A DNA stretch of 64,000 bases from Martinezella hainanensis (GTDB lineage Bacteria; Pseudomonadota; Alphaproteobacteria; Rhizobiales; Rhizobiaceae), in NCBI RefSeq assembly GCF_900094555.1, contig NZ_FMAC01000005.1, forward strand, positions 310,001 to 374,000, written 5' to 3'. Of this stretch, positions 34,001 to 43,167 are shown piece after piece (the first letter of the stretch is position 1; each line of letters opens with the position of its first letter). The translations under genes and the position numbers were made by a program. The notes under the pieces are model-generated. The model was not told the origin of the DNA. It ran no database searches and was given only the letters and a program-made list of their open reading frames with translations.

Positions 34001-35509
34001 GTGAAGGCGCATGTGATCGTCCACCGTGATTTCCGAATTGCCGACATCGATGATCGGCTCTACAGCTCTTTTCTGGAGCATCTGGGTCGGGCGATTTATG
34101 GCGGCATCTACGAGCCGGGCCATCCGACCGCCGATGAGAACGGATTTCGCAAGGATGTGATTGAGTTAGTGCGCGAGCTCAACTCGCCCTATTGCCGCTA
34201 TCCGGGCGGTAATTTCGTTTCAGCCTATAATTGGGAAGACGGGGTGGGGCCTCGTTCCGAGCGGCCGGTGCGCCTCGACCTTGCCTGGCGGACGCGCGAG
34301 GCCAACCAGATCGGCGTTAATGAATTCGTCGATTGGTGCAAGAAGGCCAACACCAAGCCGATGCTTGCCGTCAACCTCGGCTCGCGCGGCCTGGATGCGG
34401 CGAGAAACTTCCTCGAATATTGCAACCATCCGGGCGGTACCTATTGGTCGGACCTGCGGCGCAAGCATGGCTGGGCCGATCCGCACGGGGTGAAGCTGTG
34501 GTGCCTCGGCAATGAAATGGACGGCCCCTGGCAGGTCGGTCACAAGTCCGCCTATGAATATGGCCGCCTGGCCGATGAAACCGCCAAAGCCATGCGAGGC
34601 TTCGACAAGTCGCTCGAACTCGTCGTCTGCGGCTCGTCCAATTCCGATATGAAGACCTATCCCGATTGGGAGGCTGATGTTCTGGATCAGTGCTACGACA
34701 GCGCCGATCATATTTCGCTGCACATGTATTTCGCCAATCGCGAAAAGAACACGCTCAACTATCTCGCCAAGGCCGAGAAGCTCGATCGCTACATCGTCAC
34801 CATCGGTGGCGTCATCGACTATATCAAGGCGAAGAAGCGCTCGAAGAAGACCATCGGGATTTCCTTCGATGAGTGGAATGTCTGGTATCACTCCAACCAG
34901 CAGGACAAGGAAATCCTGGCGCGTGACGAATGGCCGGATGCGCCGCATCTGCTTGAAGATGTCTATAATTTCGAGGACGTACTGCAGGTCGGCGGCATTC
35001 TCAACACCTTCATTCGCCGCTCCGATCGCGTGCGCATTGCCTGTATCGCGCAGCTCGTCAACGTGATCGCGCCGATCATGACGGAGGACGGCGGTCCGGC
35101 ATGGCGCCAGACGATTTACTACCCGCTCTATTTCGCTTCGAAATATGGTCGTGGCTATGCGTTGCGCCTCGTCACCGACGGCCCGACCTATGACAGCGAC
35201 GAGGCCGATGACGTGCCCTATCTGGATGTGTCGGCCGTCCATGATGAGCTCGGCAAGATGGTCACGCTGTTTGCCGTCAACCGTCATCCCGACAGCGCGC
35301 TCGATCTCGACACGCGTCTCGAAGGCTTTGCCGGAGCTCGCGTCGTCGAACAGCATGAAATGGTTCATAGCGACCTGCAGGCAGTTAACACTGCGGCGCA
35401 GCCGAATGCGGTCGTCCCGACCCAGACGGGTGATGCCAAGATCGAGGATGGTCGCCTTCGCGCCACGCTGAAGCCGCTATCCTACACGGTGATCCGGCTG
35501 GCGGTGTGA
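34001..35509 (+). CDS. abfA: Alpha-L-arabinofuranosidase, glycoside hydrolase family 51
   Basis: This 502-residue retaining glycosidase has acid/base E172 (CLGNEMDGPW) and nucleophile E291 (ISFDEWNVW), each three positions before the recalled Geobacillus AbfA residues E175 and E294. A (beta/alpha)8 barrel spans most of the protein, and a C-terminal beta domain starts near residue 385. There is no signal peptide, so it works in the cytoplasm on imported arabino-oligosaccharides. GGGAGGAAGG precedes the start (GTG at 34001). It is the first enzyme of the arabinoside module and is followed by a five-gene ABC importer. Confidence 0.92.
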   Translation: MKAHVIVHRDFRIADIDDRLYSSFLEHLGRAIYGGIYEPGHPTADENGFRKDVIELVRELNSPYCRYPGGNFVSAYNWEDGVGPRSERPVRLDLAWRTREANQIGVNEFVDWCKKANTKPMLAVNLGSRGLDAARNFLEYCNHPGGTYWSDLRRKHGWADPHGVKLWCLGNEMDGPWQVGHKSAYEYGRLADETAKAMRGFDKSLELVVCGSSNSDMKTYPDWEADVLDQCYDSADHISLHMYFANREKNTLNYLAKAEKLDRYIVTIGGVIDYIKAKKRSKKTIGISFDEWNVWYHSNQQDKEILARDEWPDAPHLLEDVYNFEDVLQVGGILNTFIRRSDRVRIACIAQLVNVIAPIMTEDGGPAWRQTIYYPLYFASKYGRGYALRLVTDGPTYDSDEADDVPYLDVSAVHDELGKMVTLFAVNRHPDSALDLDTRLEGFAGARVVEQHEMVHSDLQAVNTAAQPNAVVPTQTGDAKIEDGRLRATLKPLSYTVIRLAV

Positions 35510-35704
35510 TGCCTTGCCGCTGGGGCCGATGCGCCCCGGCACCGAAAACGGTCGAACGGTCGCGAGGAGGCGACCGACGATCTGTTGCAGACCCGGACCG
35601 CCGCACGCAACTTGCGCGGCCAGCCGGGAAAAAAGGGGTGAAAATCGCGGTCTGCTCATCATCGCTTGGGTGCGCCGTGCAGTCGATAAAAATGGGAGGA
35701 GATC

Positions 35705-37603
35705 ATGCAGCAGTGGAAGAAGCTTGCCTTCGGCGTCGCACTGGCCACGTTCGGCCTCATTGCGGCGGCCAAGGCTCAAGATTATACCGCCTTGCCACGC
35801 AAGGAGACCTTGATCGTCGAAAATCCTGAGGGAACGATCAAGAACCCTGGCTGGTTCAATGTCTGGGTCAATGGCGGCGGCGGCGTCTCGACCGGCATTC
35901 AACAATTGACCATGGATACGCTCTGGTACATCGATCCGGAGAAGGGCCTGGGCGGTTCGGCATGGGATAATTCCCTTGCTGCCGACAAGCCGCAATATAA
36001 CGACGATTTCACCCAGATGACGGTGAAATTGCGCAAGGGCATCTACTGGAGCGACGGCGTCGAATTCACCGCCGATGACGTGGTCTACACCGTCAAGACC
36101 CAGATGGACCATCCGGGCATGAACTGGAGTGCGGCCTTCTCGGTCCAGGTCGCGAGTGTTGAAGCACCGGATCCCTATACGGTCGTCTTCAAGCTGAAAA
36201 AGCCGAATTCGCGCTTCCATGCGATCTTCACCGTTCGCTGGAACGGCGCCTGGATCATGCCGAAGCACGTCTTCGAAAAGGTCGCCGATCCGGTTCGCTA
36301 TGATTTTGCCAATCCCGTTTCGCTCGGCGCCTACAAGCTGAAGGCGTTTGACCCGCAGGGTAAGTGGTACACCTGGGAGAAGCGCGACGACTGGCAGCGC
36401 ACCTCGCTTGCCCGCTTCGGCGAGCCGGCTCCGAAATATGTGAGCTATGTCGATCCCGGCCCACCGGACAAGCGGACGATCGCGCAGCTCGAGCACAATC
36501 TCGATATCATTCACGACAACACGCCCGAAGGCATGTTCACGCTGAAGGAGAAGTCGAAGACCGTCGAAAGTTGGTTCCCCAGTTTCCCCTTCGCTCATCC
36601 CGATCCGACGCTGCCTGCCGTAATCTTCAATACACAGGATCCGCTGTTCCAGAATCCGGACGTGCGCTGGGCATTGGCATTGCTCATCGATATCAAGGCC
36701 GTCGATATGGCGAGCTATCGTGGTGCTGCGACGCTTTCAGCGCTCGGTGTTCCGCCGACGGCGATTGCCATGACGGACTATCAGGTGCCGATGCAGGATT
36801 GGCTGAAGAATTTCGAGATCGATACGGGCAAGCGCAAGATCAAGCCTTACGATCCGACGATCGGCCAGCAAATCGCCGACCTGCTGCGCAAACAGCCGAA
36901 ATACAAGGATCAGATCCCGACCGACCCGGCCGCGATCAGCAGCGCCTTTGGCTATGGCTGGTGGAAGCCCGACCCCCAGGCGGCAGCCGAGCTTCTGGAA
37001 AAGGCCGGCTTCAAGAAGGCTGGCGGCAAATGGATGACGCCTGACGGCCAGCCCTTCAAGATCCGCATGACGGTCGAGGGCGACACCCGCTCGGTCTTCA
37101 CCCGTGCCGGCACGTTGATTGCGCAGCAATGGGCTGCCTTCGGCATCGACGCCAAGGCCGTTCCCTCCTCGGCCGTCTGGCAGGGGCTGGCGACCGGCGA
37201 CTTCCAGTGCGCCATTGCCTGGAGCGTCGAGACATGGGGCGGCGATCCCGATCTGTCCTTCTTCCTCGATAGCTGGCATTCGGATTTCGTTGCCAAGAAA
37301 GGCGAGAATCAGGCGGCGCGCAACTGGCAGCGCTGGTCCAATCCGGATCTCGACAAGATCATCGAAAACATCCGCCGCGTCAGCGCCGATGATCCGAAGG
37401 GCATCGAGCTTGGCAAGGACTATCTGAAGCTGGTGGCACAGCAAATGCCGACCATTCCTCTGATGTCCTACAACGTCTTCACCTCGATGGATACGACCTA
37501 CTGGAAGGGCTATCCGACCATTGCCGACCCCTATACGGACCCGGTTCCCAATTGGGCGAACTCCCGGTTGATGATGGTCAAGCTCAAGCCCGCCCAGCCT
37601 TAG
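35705..37603 (+). CDS. Extracellular solute-binding protein, family 5 (arabinoside importer)
   Basis: This 632-residue periplasmic receptor has a Sec signal peptide ending at AAAKAQ (about residue 25). It shows family-5 landmarks, including IYWSDGVEFTADDVVYTV (about residues 113-130). Its size suits oligosaccharide-binding members of the peptide-receptor family. AGGAG lies seven bases before the ATG. It lies 195 bases after abfA; that gap has no gene, so a second promoter is possible. A perfect hairpin follows its stop. Arabino-oligosaccharides are the inferred ligand, from context only. Confidence 0.87.
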   Translation: MQQWKKLAFGVALATFGLIAAAKAQDYTALPRKETLIVENPEGTIKNPGWFNVWVNGGGGVSTGIQQLTMDTLWYIDPEKGLGGSAWDNSLAADKPQYNDDFTQMTVKLRKGIYWSDGVEFTADDVVYTVKTQMDHPGMNWSAAFSVQVASVEAPDPYTVVFKLKKPNSRFHAIFTVRWNGAWIMPKHVFEKVADPVRYDFANPVSLGAYKLKAFDPQGKWYTWEKRDDWQRTSLARFGEPAPKYVSYVDPGPPDKRTIAQLEHNLDIIHDNTPEGMFTLKEKSKTVESWFPSFPFAHPDPTLPAVIFNTQDPLFQNPDVRWALALLIDIKAVDMASYRGAATLSALGVPPTAIAMTDYQVPMQDWLKNFEIDTGKRKIKPYDPTIGQQIADLLRKQPKYKDQIPTDPAAISSAFGYGWWKPDPQAAAELLEKAGFKKAGGKWMTPDGQPFKIRMTVEGDTRSVFTRAGTLIAQQWAAFGIDAKAVPSSAVWQGLATGDFQCAIAWSVETWGGDPDLSFFLDSWHSDFVAKKGENQAARNWQRWSNPDLDKIIENIRRVSADDPKGIELGKDYLKLVAQQMPTIPLMSYNVFTSMDTTYWKGYPTIADPYTDPVPNWANSRLMMVKLKPAQP

Positions 37604-37645
37604 TTTCTCCCGACCCTGGTGCGGCAGTCGCCGCATCAGGCACCT

Positions 37646-37674
37646 TTCGCCGGACACTAGGCACGTCCGGCGAA
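37646..37674 (+). promoter_or_regulatory. Intercistronic stem-loop after binding-protein gene
   Basis: TTCGCCGGAC and GTCCGGCGAA form a perfect ten-base stem with a nine-base loop, followed by TCTTTTG, between the receptor stop and the permease start. It probably stabilises the receptor mRNA or partly terminates transcription. Confidence 0.58.
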
Positions 37675-37720
37675 TCTTTTGAATTGACGATGAAGCGCAA
37701 GCAGTGAGGAAGACGGCGGC

Positions 37721-38725
37721 ATGACGTCCTATCCAGTTTTCGTATTAAAACGATTTGGCCAATTCCTGCTCGTTGTCTTCCTTGGCATCTCCGCGACGTT
37801 CTTCATCACTCATATGACGCCGATCGATCCCGTCGAGGAAAGCATCGGCGCCATTCAGCAAATGGGTGCGTCCGATCCGCGCGCCGTCGAATTGATGCGT
37901 CAGTCGCTTCGGGAACTTTACGGTCTCGAAGGCTCCATCTGGCAGCAATATCTGCATTTCTGGGAGCGTCTTGCGACCGGTGATCTCGGGCCATCGCTCT
38001 CTGCATTTCCCACCCCCGTTTCGGCCATCATCATGAGGGCACTGCCCTGGACGATCGGTCTGATGACCGTTTCCGTCATCATCACATTCCTGCTCGGCAA
38101 CATGATCGGCGCGCTCGCAGGCTACTACCGCAAAAGCACGATACTGAAGGCCGTCAGCCTCGTTTTCATCGCCATGCAGCCGATACCCTATTATATCCTG
38201 GCCTTCGTTCTCATCATCCTCTTCGGCTATGTCTGGCCGATCCTGCCGATCAATGGCGGTTATGAGATGAACACCAATCTGCAGCTGTCCTTTGCGCTGG
38301 TGCTCGATATTCTTCGCCACTCCATTCTGCCAGCGCTGTCTCTGATCCTCGTCGGGACGGGCGGCTGGCTGATCGGCATGCGCGCACTCGTCTCCAATAT
38401 CATCACAGAGGATTATGTCGTCTTCGCCGAGCTCGGCGGCGTGCCGAAGCGCAAGATCCTGCGCTCCTACATCGCCCGCAACGCCATGGTGCCGCAATTT
38501 ACCGGGCTTGCCATGTCGCTCGGCGCCGTCTTCAACGGCACCGTCATTACCGAAATCGTCTTCGGCTATCCAGGTATCGGCAATCTCCTGATTTCGGCGG
38601 TGCATGCCGGCGATTACAGTCTCGTATTGGGGCTGAGCGCGCTATCGATCGCCGGCGTTGCCGCTGCGGTCTTCATCATCGACATATTGGGTCCGCTGAT
38701 CGACCCGCGCATCAAGGTGGAGTAG
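37721..38725 (+). CDS. ABC transporter permease (DppB type)
   Basis: This 334-residue membrane subunit has the family start FVLKRFGQFLLVVFLGISATFF. Five or six further helices follow, with an EAA-type loop at about residues 225-250 (VVFAELGGVPKRKILRSYIARN). It belongs to the arabinoside importer and ends three bases before the partner permease. Charged periplasmic residues between helix 1 and 2 are usual for DppB homologues. Confidence 0.88.
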   Translation: MTSYPVFVLKRFGQFLLVVFLGISATFFITHMTPIDPVEESIGAIQQMGASDPRAVELMRQSLRELYGLEGSIWQQYLHFWERLATGDLGPSLSAFPTPVSAIIMRALPWTIGLMTVSVIITFLLGNMIGALAGYYRKSTILKAVSLVFIAMQPIPYYILAFVLIILFGYVWPILPINGGYEMNTNLQLSFALVLDILRHSILPALSLILVGTGGWLIGMRALVSNIITEDYVVFAELGGVPKRKILRSYIARNAMVPQFTGLAMSLGAVFNGTVITEIVFGYPGIGNLLISAVHAGDYSLVLGLSALSIAGVAAAVFIIDILGPLIDPRIKVE

Positions 38726-38728
38726 GCC

Positions 38729-39586
38729 ATGCTGACGATCGTTCGCGACCTTGCTCGCCAGAATATGGAATTCCTTTGCGGTCTGCTTTTGCTCGTCATC
38801 ATCGTCGGGCTGGTGATCCTGTCTTATTTCTCGCCCTACGGTCCTTCGGATCTTTACCTACTGCCGCCCGACATGCCGCCGGATGGGCAATACTGGCTGG
38901 GCACGACGTCGCGCGGCCAGGACGTTTTCTGGCAACTGACCACAGCGCTCCGCAACACGCTTTATTTCGGCATCGGCGTCGCCATTCTGTCGCGCATCAT
39001 CTCGTTGGTGGTCGGGCTGGTGGCGGGCTATGCCGGCGGTGCCGTCGATCGCGTGCTGATGGCGATCAATGACAGCATCATGGTCATCCCGCAGTTTCCG
39101 TTGCTGATCCTGTTCTATTTCGTGCTCAAGGACGGCATGACCTGGACGGTGCTCATCCTCGTCATGGCCTCGCTCGGCTGGTCCTATGATGCGCGCCTGA
39201 TCCGTTCGGTGGCGATCAGCCTGAAGACGCGGCCGTTTACGACGCAGAGCGTCTATTCCGGCATGAGCATGTCCAAAATCCTCGTCCAGGAGCATCTGCC
39301 CTACGTGCTGCCGATCGTCTTCGCCACGACGATGAACAACATGATCTGGTCGATCGGCATGGAGATCACCCTGTCGGTGCTCGGCTTCACCGATATCGAG
39401 ACGCCAACCATGGGCATGATGATCTATTGGGCCAATGCCCATTCGGCACTGATCGCCGGAACATGGTGGTGGGTCGCAGCGCCGGTGGCGGCCATCGTCG
39501 TACTGTTCATGGCACTCTTCCTGCTGTCGATGTCGATGAATGAATACAACGACCCCCGCAGTCGTTTGAACCGGATGGGAGGCTGA
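38729..39586 (+). CDS. ABC transporter permease (DppC type)
   Basis: This 285-residue partner permease has a first helix at about residues 13-33 and a short periplasmic segment with the typical LGTTSRGQDVFWQL motif. The core helices follow, with an EAA-like loop near QSVYSGMSMSKILVQEHLP. It lacks the large insertion seen in the other DppC-type protein at 17559. It starts three bases after DppB and ends four bases before the first ATPase gene. Confidence 0.88.
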   Translation: MLTIVRDLARQNMEFLCGLLLLVIIVGLVILSYFSPYGPSDLYLLPPDMPPDGQYWLGTTSRGQDVFWQLTTALRNTLYFGIGVAILSRIISLVVGLVAGYAGGAVDRVLMAINDSIMVIPQFPLLILFYFVLKDGMTWTVLILVMASLGWSYDARLIRSVAISLKTRPFTTQSVYSGMSMSKILVQEHLPYVLPIVFATTMNNMIWSIGMEITLSVLGFTDIETPTMGMMIYWANAHSALIAGTWWWVAAPVAAIVVLFMALFLLSMSMNEYNDPRSRLNRMGG

Positions 39587-39590
39587 GGGT

Positions 39591-40580
39591 ATGGAGGCTG
39601 TCGTCGAGGTCAATAACCTCAAGGCCTATTACCGGGCTTTTCTCTACGGTGTCGATCGCGAGGTGCGGGCGGTTGACGATGTCAGCCTCTCGATCGGCCG
39701 CGGCGAGATCTACGGGGTCGCCGGTGAATCGAGCAGCGGCAAGACGACGTTGATCAAGACGATTGCGGGCGCCATCCGGCCACCGCTTCGCGTCGTCTCG
39801 GGCGCGGTCAAGTTTCATTTCAACAATGGGACGCAGGATATCTATGCGATGACGGCGGAGCAGCGGGCGTCGCTTCGCTGGCGGCATCTCTCCTACATCA
39901 TGCAGGGCTCGATGAATGTGCTCAATCCGGTGCGCCGCATCCGGCATTCGTTCACCGATTTCGCCTTTCGGCATATGAAGGCTGATCGTGCCACCTTCTT
40001 CGATCGGGTTGGCGCTCATCTCCAGCGGCTGAAGCTCGACGCGCATCTCCTCGATGCCTATCCGCATGAATTGTCGGGCGGCATGCGTCAGCGAATGACG
40101 ATCGCGCTCGCCACCATTCTCACGCCGGAGTTCATCATTGCCGATGAACCGACGACGGCGCTCGATGTCATCGTCCAGCGCGATGTGCTGTCGATGATCC
40201 GCGAGATACAGCGCGAAATGGGATCGTCCTTCCTGTTTGTCACCCATGACATGGGCGTTCACGCCGCCGTCTCCGATCGCATCGGCATCGTCTATGCCGG
40301 CCGGTTGGTCGAGGAAGCGCCGACGCGCAAGCTTTTTCATATGCCGCTCCATCCCTACACACAGCACTTGGTCTCAAGCCTGCCGCGGATCGGCGACGCT
40401 TCCACGCGTCCCTCGCTGGAAGGGCGGCCGCCCAATCTCGCCATGCCGCCGGAGGGATGCCGTTTCCATCCGCGCTGTCCTAAACGCATGGATATCTGCA
40501 GCCGTGAAGCGCCGCCCATGGTTGCCGTCGAGCCGGAGCGTCGCGTCGCCTGCTTCGCGGTGACGGGAGGAGCGTCATGA
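39591..40580 (+). CDS. ABC transporter ATP-binding protein (DppD type)
   Basis: This 329-residue ATPase has Walker A GESSSGKTT, signature LSGGMRQRM and Walker B IADEPTTALD. A C-terminal oligopeptide-type extension carries a cysteine-containing stretch (CRFHPRCPKRMDIC, then ACFAV) that may coordinate an iron-sulphur cluster as seen in some DppD/F proteins. The end overlaps the next ATPase gene as ATGA. Confidence 0.88.
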   Translation: MEAVVEVNNLKAYYRAFLYGVDREVRAVDDVSLSIGRGEIYGVAGESSSGKTTLIKTIAGAIRPPLRVVSGAVKFHFNNGTQDIYAMTAEQRASLRWRHLSYIMQGSMNVLNPVRRIRHSFTDFAFRHMKADRATFFDRVGAHLQRLKLDAHLLDAYPHELSGGMRQRMTIALATILTPEFIIADEPTTALDVIVQRDVLSMIREIQREMGSSFLFVTHDMGVHAAVSDRIGIVYAGRLVEEAPTRKLFHMPLHPYTQHLVSSLPRIGDASTRPSLEGRPPNLAMPPEGCRFHPRCPKRMDICSREAPPMVAVEPERRVACFAVTGGAS

Positions 40581-41401
40581 GCGATCTTCTTTCCCTCTCG
40601 CATGTCAGCAAGGTCTACCGGCAGGGCGGGATGCTCAGCCGTCGTCAGATCGTGGCGGTGAACGACGTCAGCCTGAGCCTGGGAGATGAGCCGGAAATAC
40701 TCTCCATCGTCGGCGAGTCCGGTTCGGGCAAATCCACCATCGCGGCGATGATTCTCGGCCAGACGGCGCCGACATCGGGTGATCTCACTTTTCGCGGAAA
40801 CCCCGTTGCCATTCATGGACGATCCGAACGGCGCGCCTTCATGCGCGAGGTGCAGCCGGTTCTTCAGAATCCGTTCGAAGCGTTCAATCCGCTTAAGAGG
40901 GTCGATCGATATCTATTTGAAACGGCAAGGAATTTTGCGCCGACTGGCGTTAAGCCGGATCGCGCGGATGTCGAGCGCATGGCCGACGAGGCGCTTGCCC
41001 ATATCGGTCTGACCCTTGCCGAGGTGAAGGGGCGATTTCCGCATGAGCTGTCCGGCGGTCAGTTGCAACGAACGGCCATCGCGCGGGCGCTCATCCCGCA
41101 GCCACGCTTGCTGGTGGCCGACGAACCGGTCTCCATGGTCGATGCGTCGCTTAGAATGGCGATTGTCAATCTCTTCGGCCAGCTGAAGAAGGATCTTGGG
41201 CTCTCGATCATTTACATCACCCATGATCTGGCAACGGCTTACTACATCAGCGATCGGATCATCATCATGAAGAAGGGCGAGATCGTCGAGCAGGGCGGCG
41301 CGCGCGCCGTACTTGATAATCCGCAGCATCCCTATTCGCGTGCTTTGAAGGAAGCAGTCTTGTCCACCACGCCCGAGATGGAGCCGGCAGCGCTTGGCTG
41401 A
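40577..41401 (+). CDS. ABC transporter ATP-binding protein (DppF type)
   Basis: This 274-residue second ATPase of the importer has Walker A GESGSGKST, signature LSGGQLQRT and Walker B VADEPVSMVD. It is shorter at the C-terminus than usual DppF and lacks the cysteine extension of its partner. The start overlaps the DppD-type stop by four bases. It ends ten bases before the convergent Lrp-type gene, and no hairpin was found there. Confidence 0.88.
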   Translation: MSDLLSLSHVSKVYRQGGMLSRRQIVAVNDVSLSLGDEPEILSIVGESGSGKSTIAAMILGQTAPTSGDLTFRGNPVAIHGRSERRAFMREVQPVLQNPFEAFNPLKRVDRYLFETARNFAPTGVKPDRADVERMADEALAHIGLTLAEVKGRFPHELSGGQLQRTAIARALIPQPRLLVADEPVSMVDASLRMAIVNLFGQLKKDLGLSIIYITHDLATAYYISDRIIIMKKGEIVEQGGARAVLDNPQHPYSRALKEAVLSTTPEMEPAALG

Positions 41402-41411
41402 CCTGCAGGTC

Positions 41412-41843
41412 CTAGCGTGAGATCCGTGTCGAAAGGATGATGGACGACAAGGTGCGTTCGACGCCGTCGATCGTGCCTATACCATCGATCAACTGATCCA
41501 GTTCGGAGATCGAGGGCGCCGCGATGATGGCGATCAGATCGAATGTGCCGCTGACGGAATGAAGCGTCGTCACCTCTGGAATGGCATCCAGTGATGCCGT
41601 CACTGCTGACAGCGCCTTCGGCGCGATCGTGATCAGTACATGCGCCCGGATGAGGCCGGAAAGATAGGTCTCAGACAACCGCACGCCGTAGCCTGAAATC
41701 ACACCTTCCCGCTCCAGCCGTTCGAGCCTTGCCTGAACGGTGGTGCGCGACAGCGACAGTCTTTTGGCGAGCGTTGCCACGGGCATGCGGGCGTTCTGGC
41801 CGAGCAAGGCGATCAGTTCGCGATCCTTATCTGTAACCTGCAT
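41412..41843 (-). CDS. Lrp/AsnC-family regulator (lysine catabolism)
   Basis: This 143-residue regulator has an N-terminal helix-turn-helix (PVATLAKRLSLSRTTVQARLERLE, about residues 21-44). A C-terminal RAM ligand domain follows (GTFDLIAIIAAPSISELDQLI). It diverges from the lysine 6-dehydrogenase gene across 138 bases rich in inverted repeats. Lrp-type proteins often activate amino-acid catabolic genes on binding the amino acid, so lysine is the probable effector here. Confidence 0.85.
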   Translation of the reverse strand: MQVTDKDRELIALLGQNARMPVATLAKRLSLSRTTVQARLERLEREGVISGYGVRLSETYLSGLIRAHVLITIAPKALSAVTASLDAIPEVTTLHSVSGTFDLIAIIAAPSISELDQLIDGIGTIDGVERTLSSIILSTRISR

Positions 41844-41861
41844 GGCGTTTCCTGCATTATG

Positions 41862-41909
41862 CGAATTTCATTCGTCAGTTTGTACAGATTTATACAACGA
41901 AATGCATTT
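41862..41909. promoter_or_regulatory. Cluster of inverted repeats in the divergent Lrp-lysDH promoter
   Basis: Three elements lie within 48 bases: CGAAT-TTC-ATTCG (41862-41874), TTGTA-N8-TACAA (41880-41897) and AAATGCATTT (41900-41909). Lrp octamers wrap DNA over several phased sites, so a multi-site operator is plausible. Confidence 0.45.
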
Positions 41910-41981
41910 TTCGTCGCTATGAATCGTCCAACTCCTGCCTACACTTATAAAAATCTTATCAATGAAATGCAGGGGAGTCAT

Positions 41982-43085
41982 ATGAAAGACATAGTGGTCA
42001 TCGGCGCAGGCAAGATCGGTGGAGCGATCGCTCTGATGCTGGCCGAAACGGGCGATTACAAGGTCGTTGTCGCCGATCGTAGCCAGGAGCAGCTCGATAA
42101 GATCGACCGTCACCCTGCAATTTCCACCGCCGCCGTCGACATTTCCGACCGCGCCGGGCTCGTCGGCGTTTTGAAGGGCAAGTTCGCCGTCTTGTCGGCT
42201 GCACCGTTCCATCTCACAGGTTTCGTCGCGGAAGCGGCACTCGAGGCCGGCGTCCATTATCTCGACCTCACCGAAGATGTCGCAACGACGAAGAAGGTGG
42301 AAGAGCTGGCGCAGGGTGCCAATACGGCATTCATCCCGCAATGCGGCCTGGCGCCGGGCTTCATCTCGATCGTCGCCAATGATCTCACCAAGCATTTCGA
42401 CAGCCTCGACAGCGTGCGCATGCGCGTCGGCGCGCTGCCGCAATACCCGTCCAATGCCCTGAACTACAATCTGACCTGGAGCACGGACGGCCTTATCAAT
42501 GAATATATCGAGCCCTGCGAAGCGATCGTCGAAGGCAAGCTCGTGACCGTGCCGGCCATGGAAGAGCGCGAAGAATTCTCGCTCGACGGTGTTACCTATG
42601 AGGCCTTCAACACATCGGGCGGCCTTGGAACTCTGGCCAAGACTTTGGCTGGCCGCGTGCGTACGATGAATTACCGCACCATCCGCTATCCCGGCCATCA
42701 GGCCATCATCAAGGCGCTGCTCAACGACCTGAACCTCAAGAACCGCCGCGACGTGCTGAAGGATCTCTTCGAAAACGCGCTGCCGGCTACCATGCAGGAT
42801 GTCGTGGTCGTTTTCGTCACCGTCTGCGGCTGGCGCGAGGGTCGCTACATGCAGGAGACCTATGCCAACAAGGTTTATGCAGGCATCGTTGCGGGCAAGA
42901 AGATGAGCGCGATCCAGATCACCACGGCTGCCGGCATTACGACGGTGCTCGATCTGCTGGCTCAGGGCAAGCTTCCCGCCAAGGGCTTCGTCTGCCAGGA
43001 AGAAATCGATCTCGGCGATTTCCTCGCCAATCGCTTCGGACAGGTCTACAGCCTGGAAAAGATTAGGATGAGAGAAGCCGTCTAA
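41982..43085 (+). CDS. lysDH: L-lysine 6-dehydrogenase / saccharopine dehydrogenase-family protein
   Basis: This 367-residue oxidoreductase has a Rossmann start (IVVIGAGKIGGAIALMLAE) with acidic D at the end of beta2, favouring NAD. The saccharopine-dehydrogenase C-terminal domain follows. The size suits lysine 6-dehydrogenase, which oxidises the side-chain amine to 2-aminoadipate semialdehyde and is known from Agrobacterium. Neighbours supply every later step from that semialdehyde to 2-oxoglutarate. The ATG at 41982 follows AGGGGAG; the longer frame runs through the operator region. A saccharopine-type role is the main alternative. Confidence 0.82.
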   Translation: MKDIVVIGAGKIGGAIALMLAETGDYKVVVADRSQEQLDKIDRHPAISTAAVDISDRAGLVGVLKGKFAVLSAAPFHLTGFVAEAALEAGVHYLDLTEDVATTKKVEELAQGANTAFIPQCGLAPGFISIVANDLTKHFDSLDSVRMRVGALPQYPSNALNYNLTWSTDGLINEYIEPCEAIVEGKLVTVPAMEEREEFSLDGVTYEAFNTSGGLGTLAKTLAGRVRTMNYRTIRYPGHQAIIKALLNDLNLKNRRDVLKDLFENALPATMQDVVVVFVTVCGWREGRYMQETYANKVYAGIVAGKKMSAIQITTAAGITTVLDLLAQGKLPAKGFVCQEEIDLGDFLANRFGQVYSLEKIRMREAV

Positions 43086-43109
43086 GCGGCTATTTTCACT
43101 TGTTTTTAT

Positions 43110-43133
43110 ATGTGGCGCTCTCGGGCGCCACAT
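43110..43133 (+). terminator. Rho-independent terminator after lysDH
   Basis: ATGTGGCGC and GCGCCACAT form a nine-base stem with a six-base loop, followed by GTGTTTTA, 24 bases past the stop and before the convergent dehydrogenase gene. Confidence 0.72.
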
Positions 43134-43167
43134 GTGTTTTAGCCCCTTGGGAGCGGCTCCTCAGCGG

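Noticed and set aside
34220..35368. A 382-codon minus-strand frame opposite the GH51 gene
   Set aside because: It is an antisense shadow; the plus strand carries both GH51 catalytic glutamates.
41868..43133. A 421-codon minus-strand frame opposite lysine 6-dehydrogenase
   Set aside because: It mirrors the real gene, has no domain, and covers the Lrp operator and terminator.
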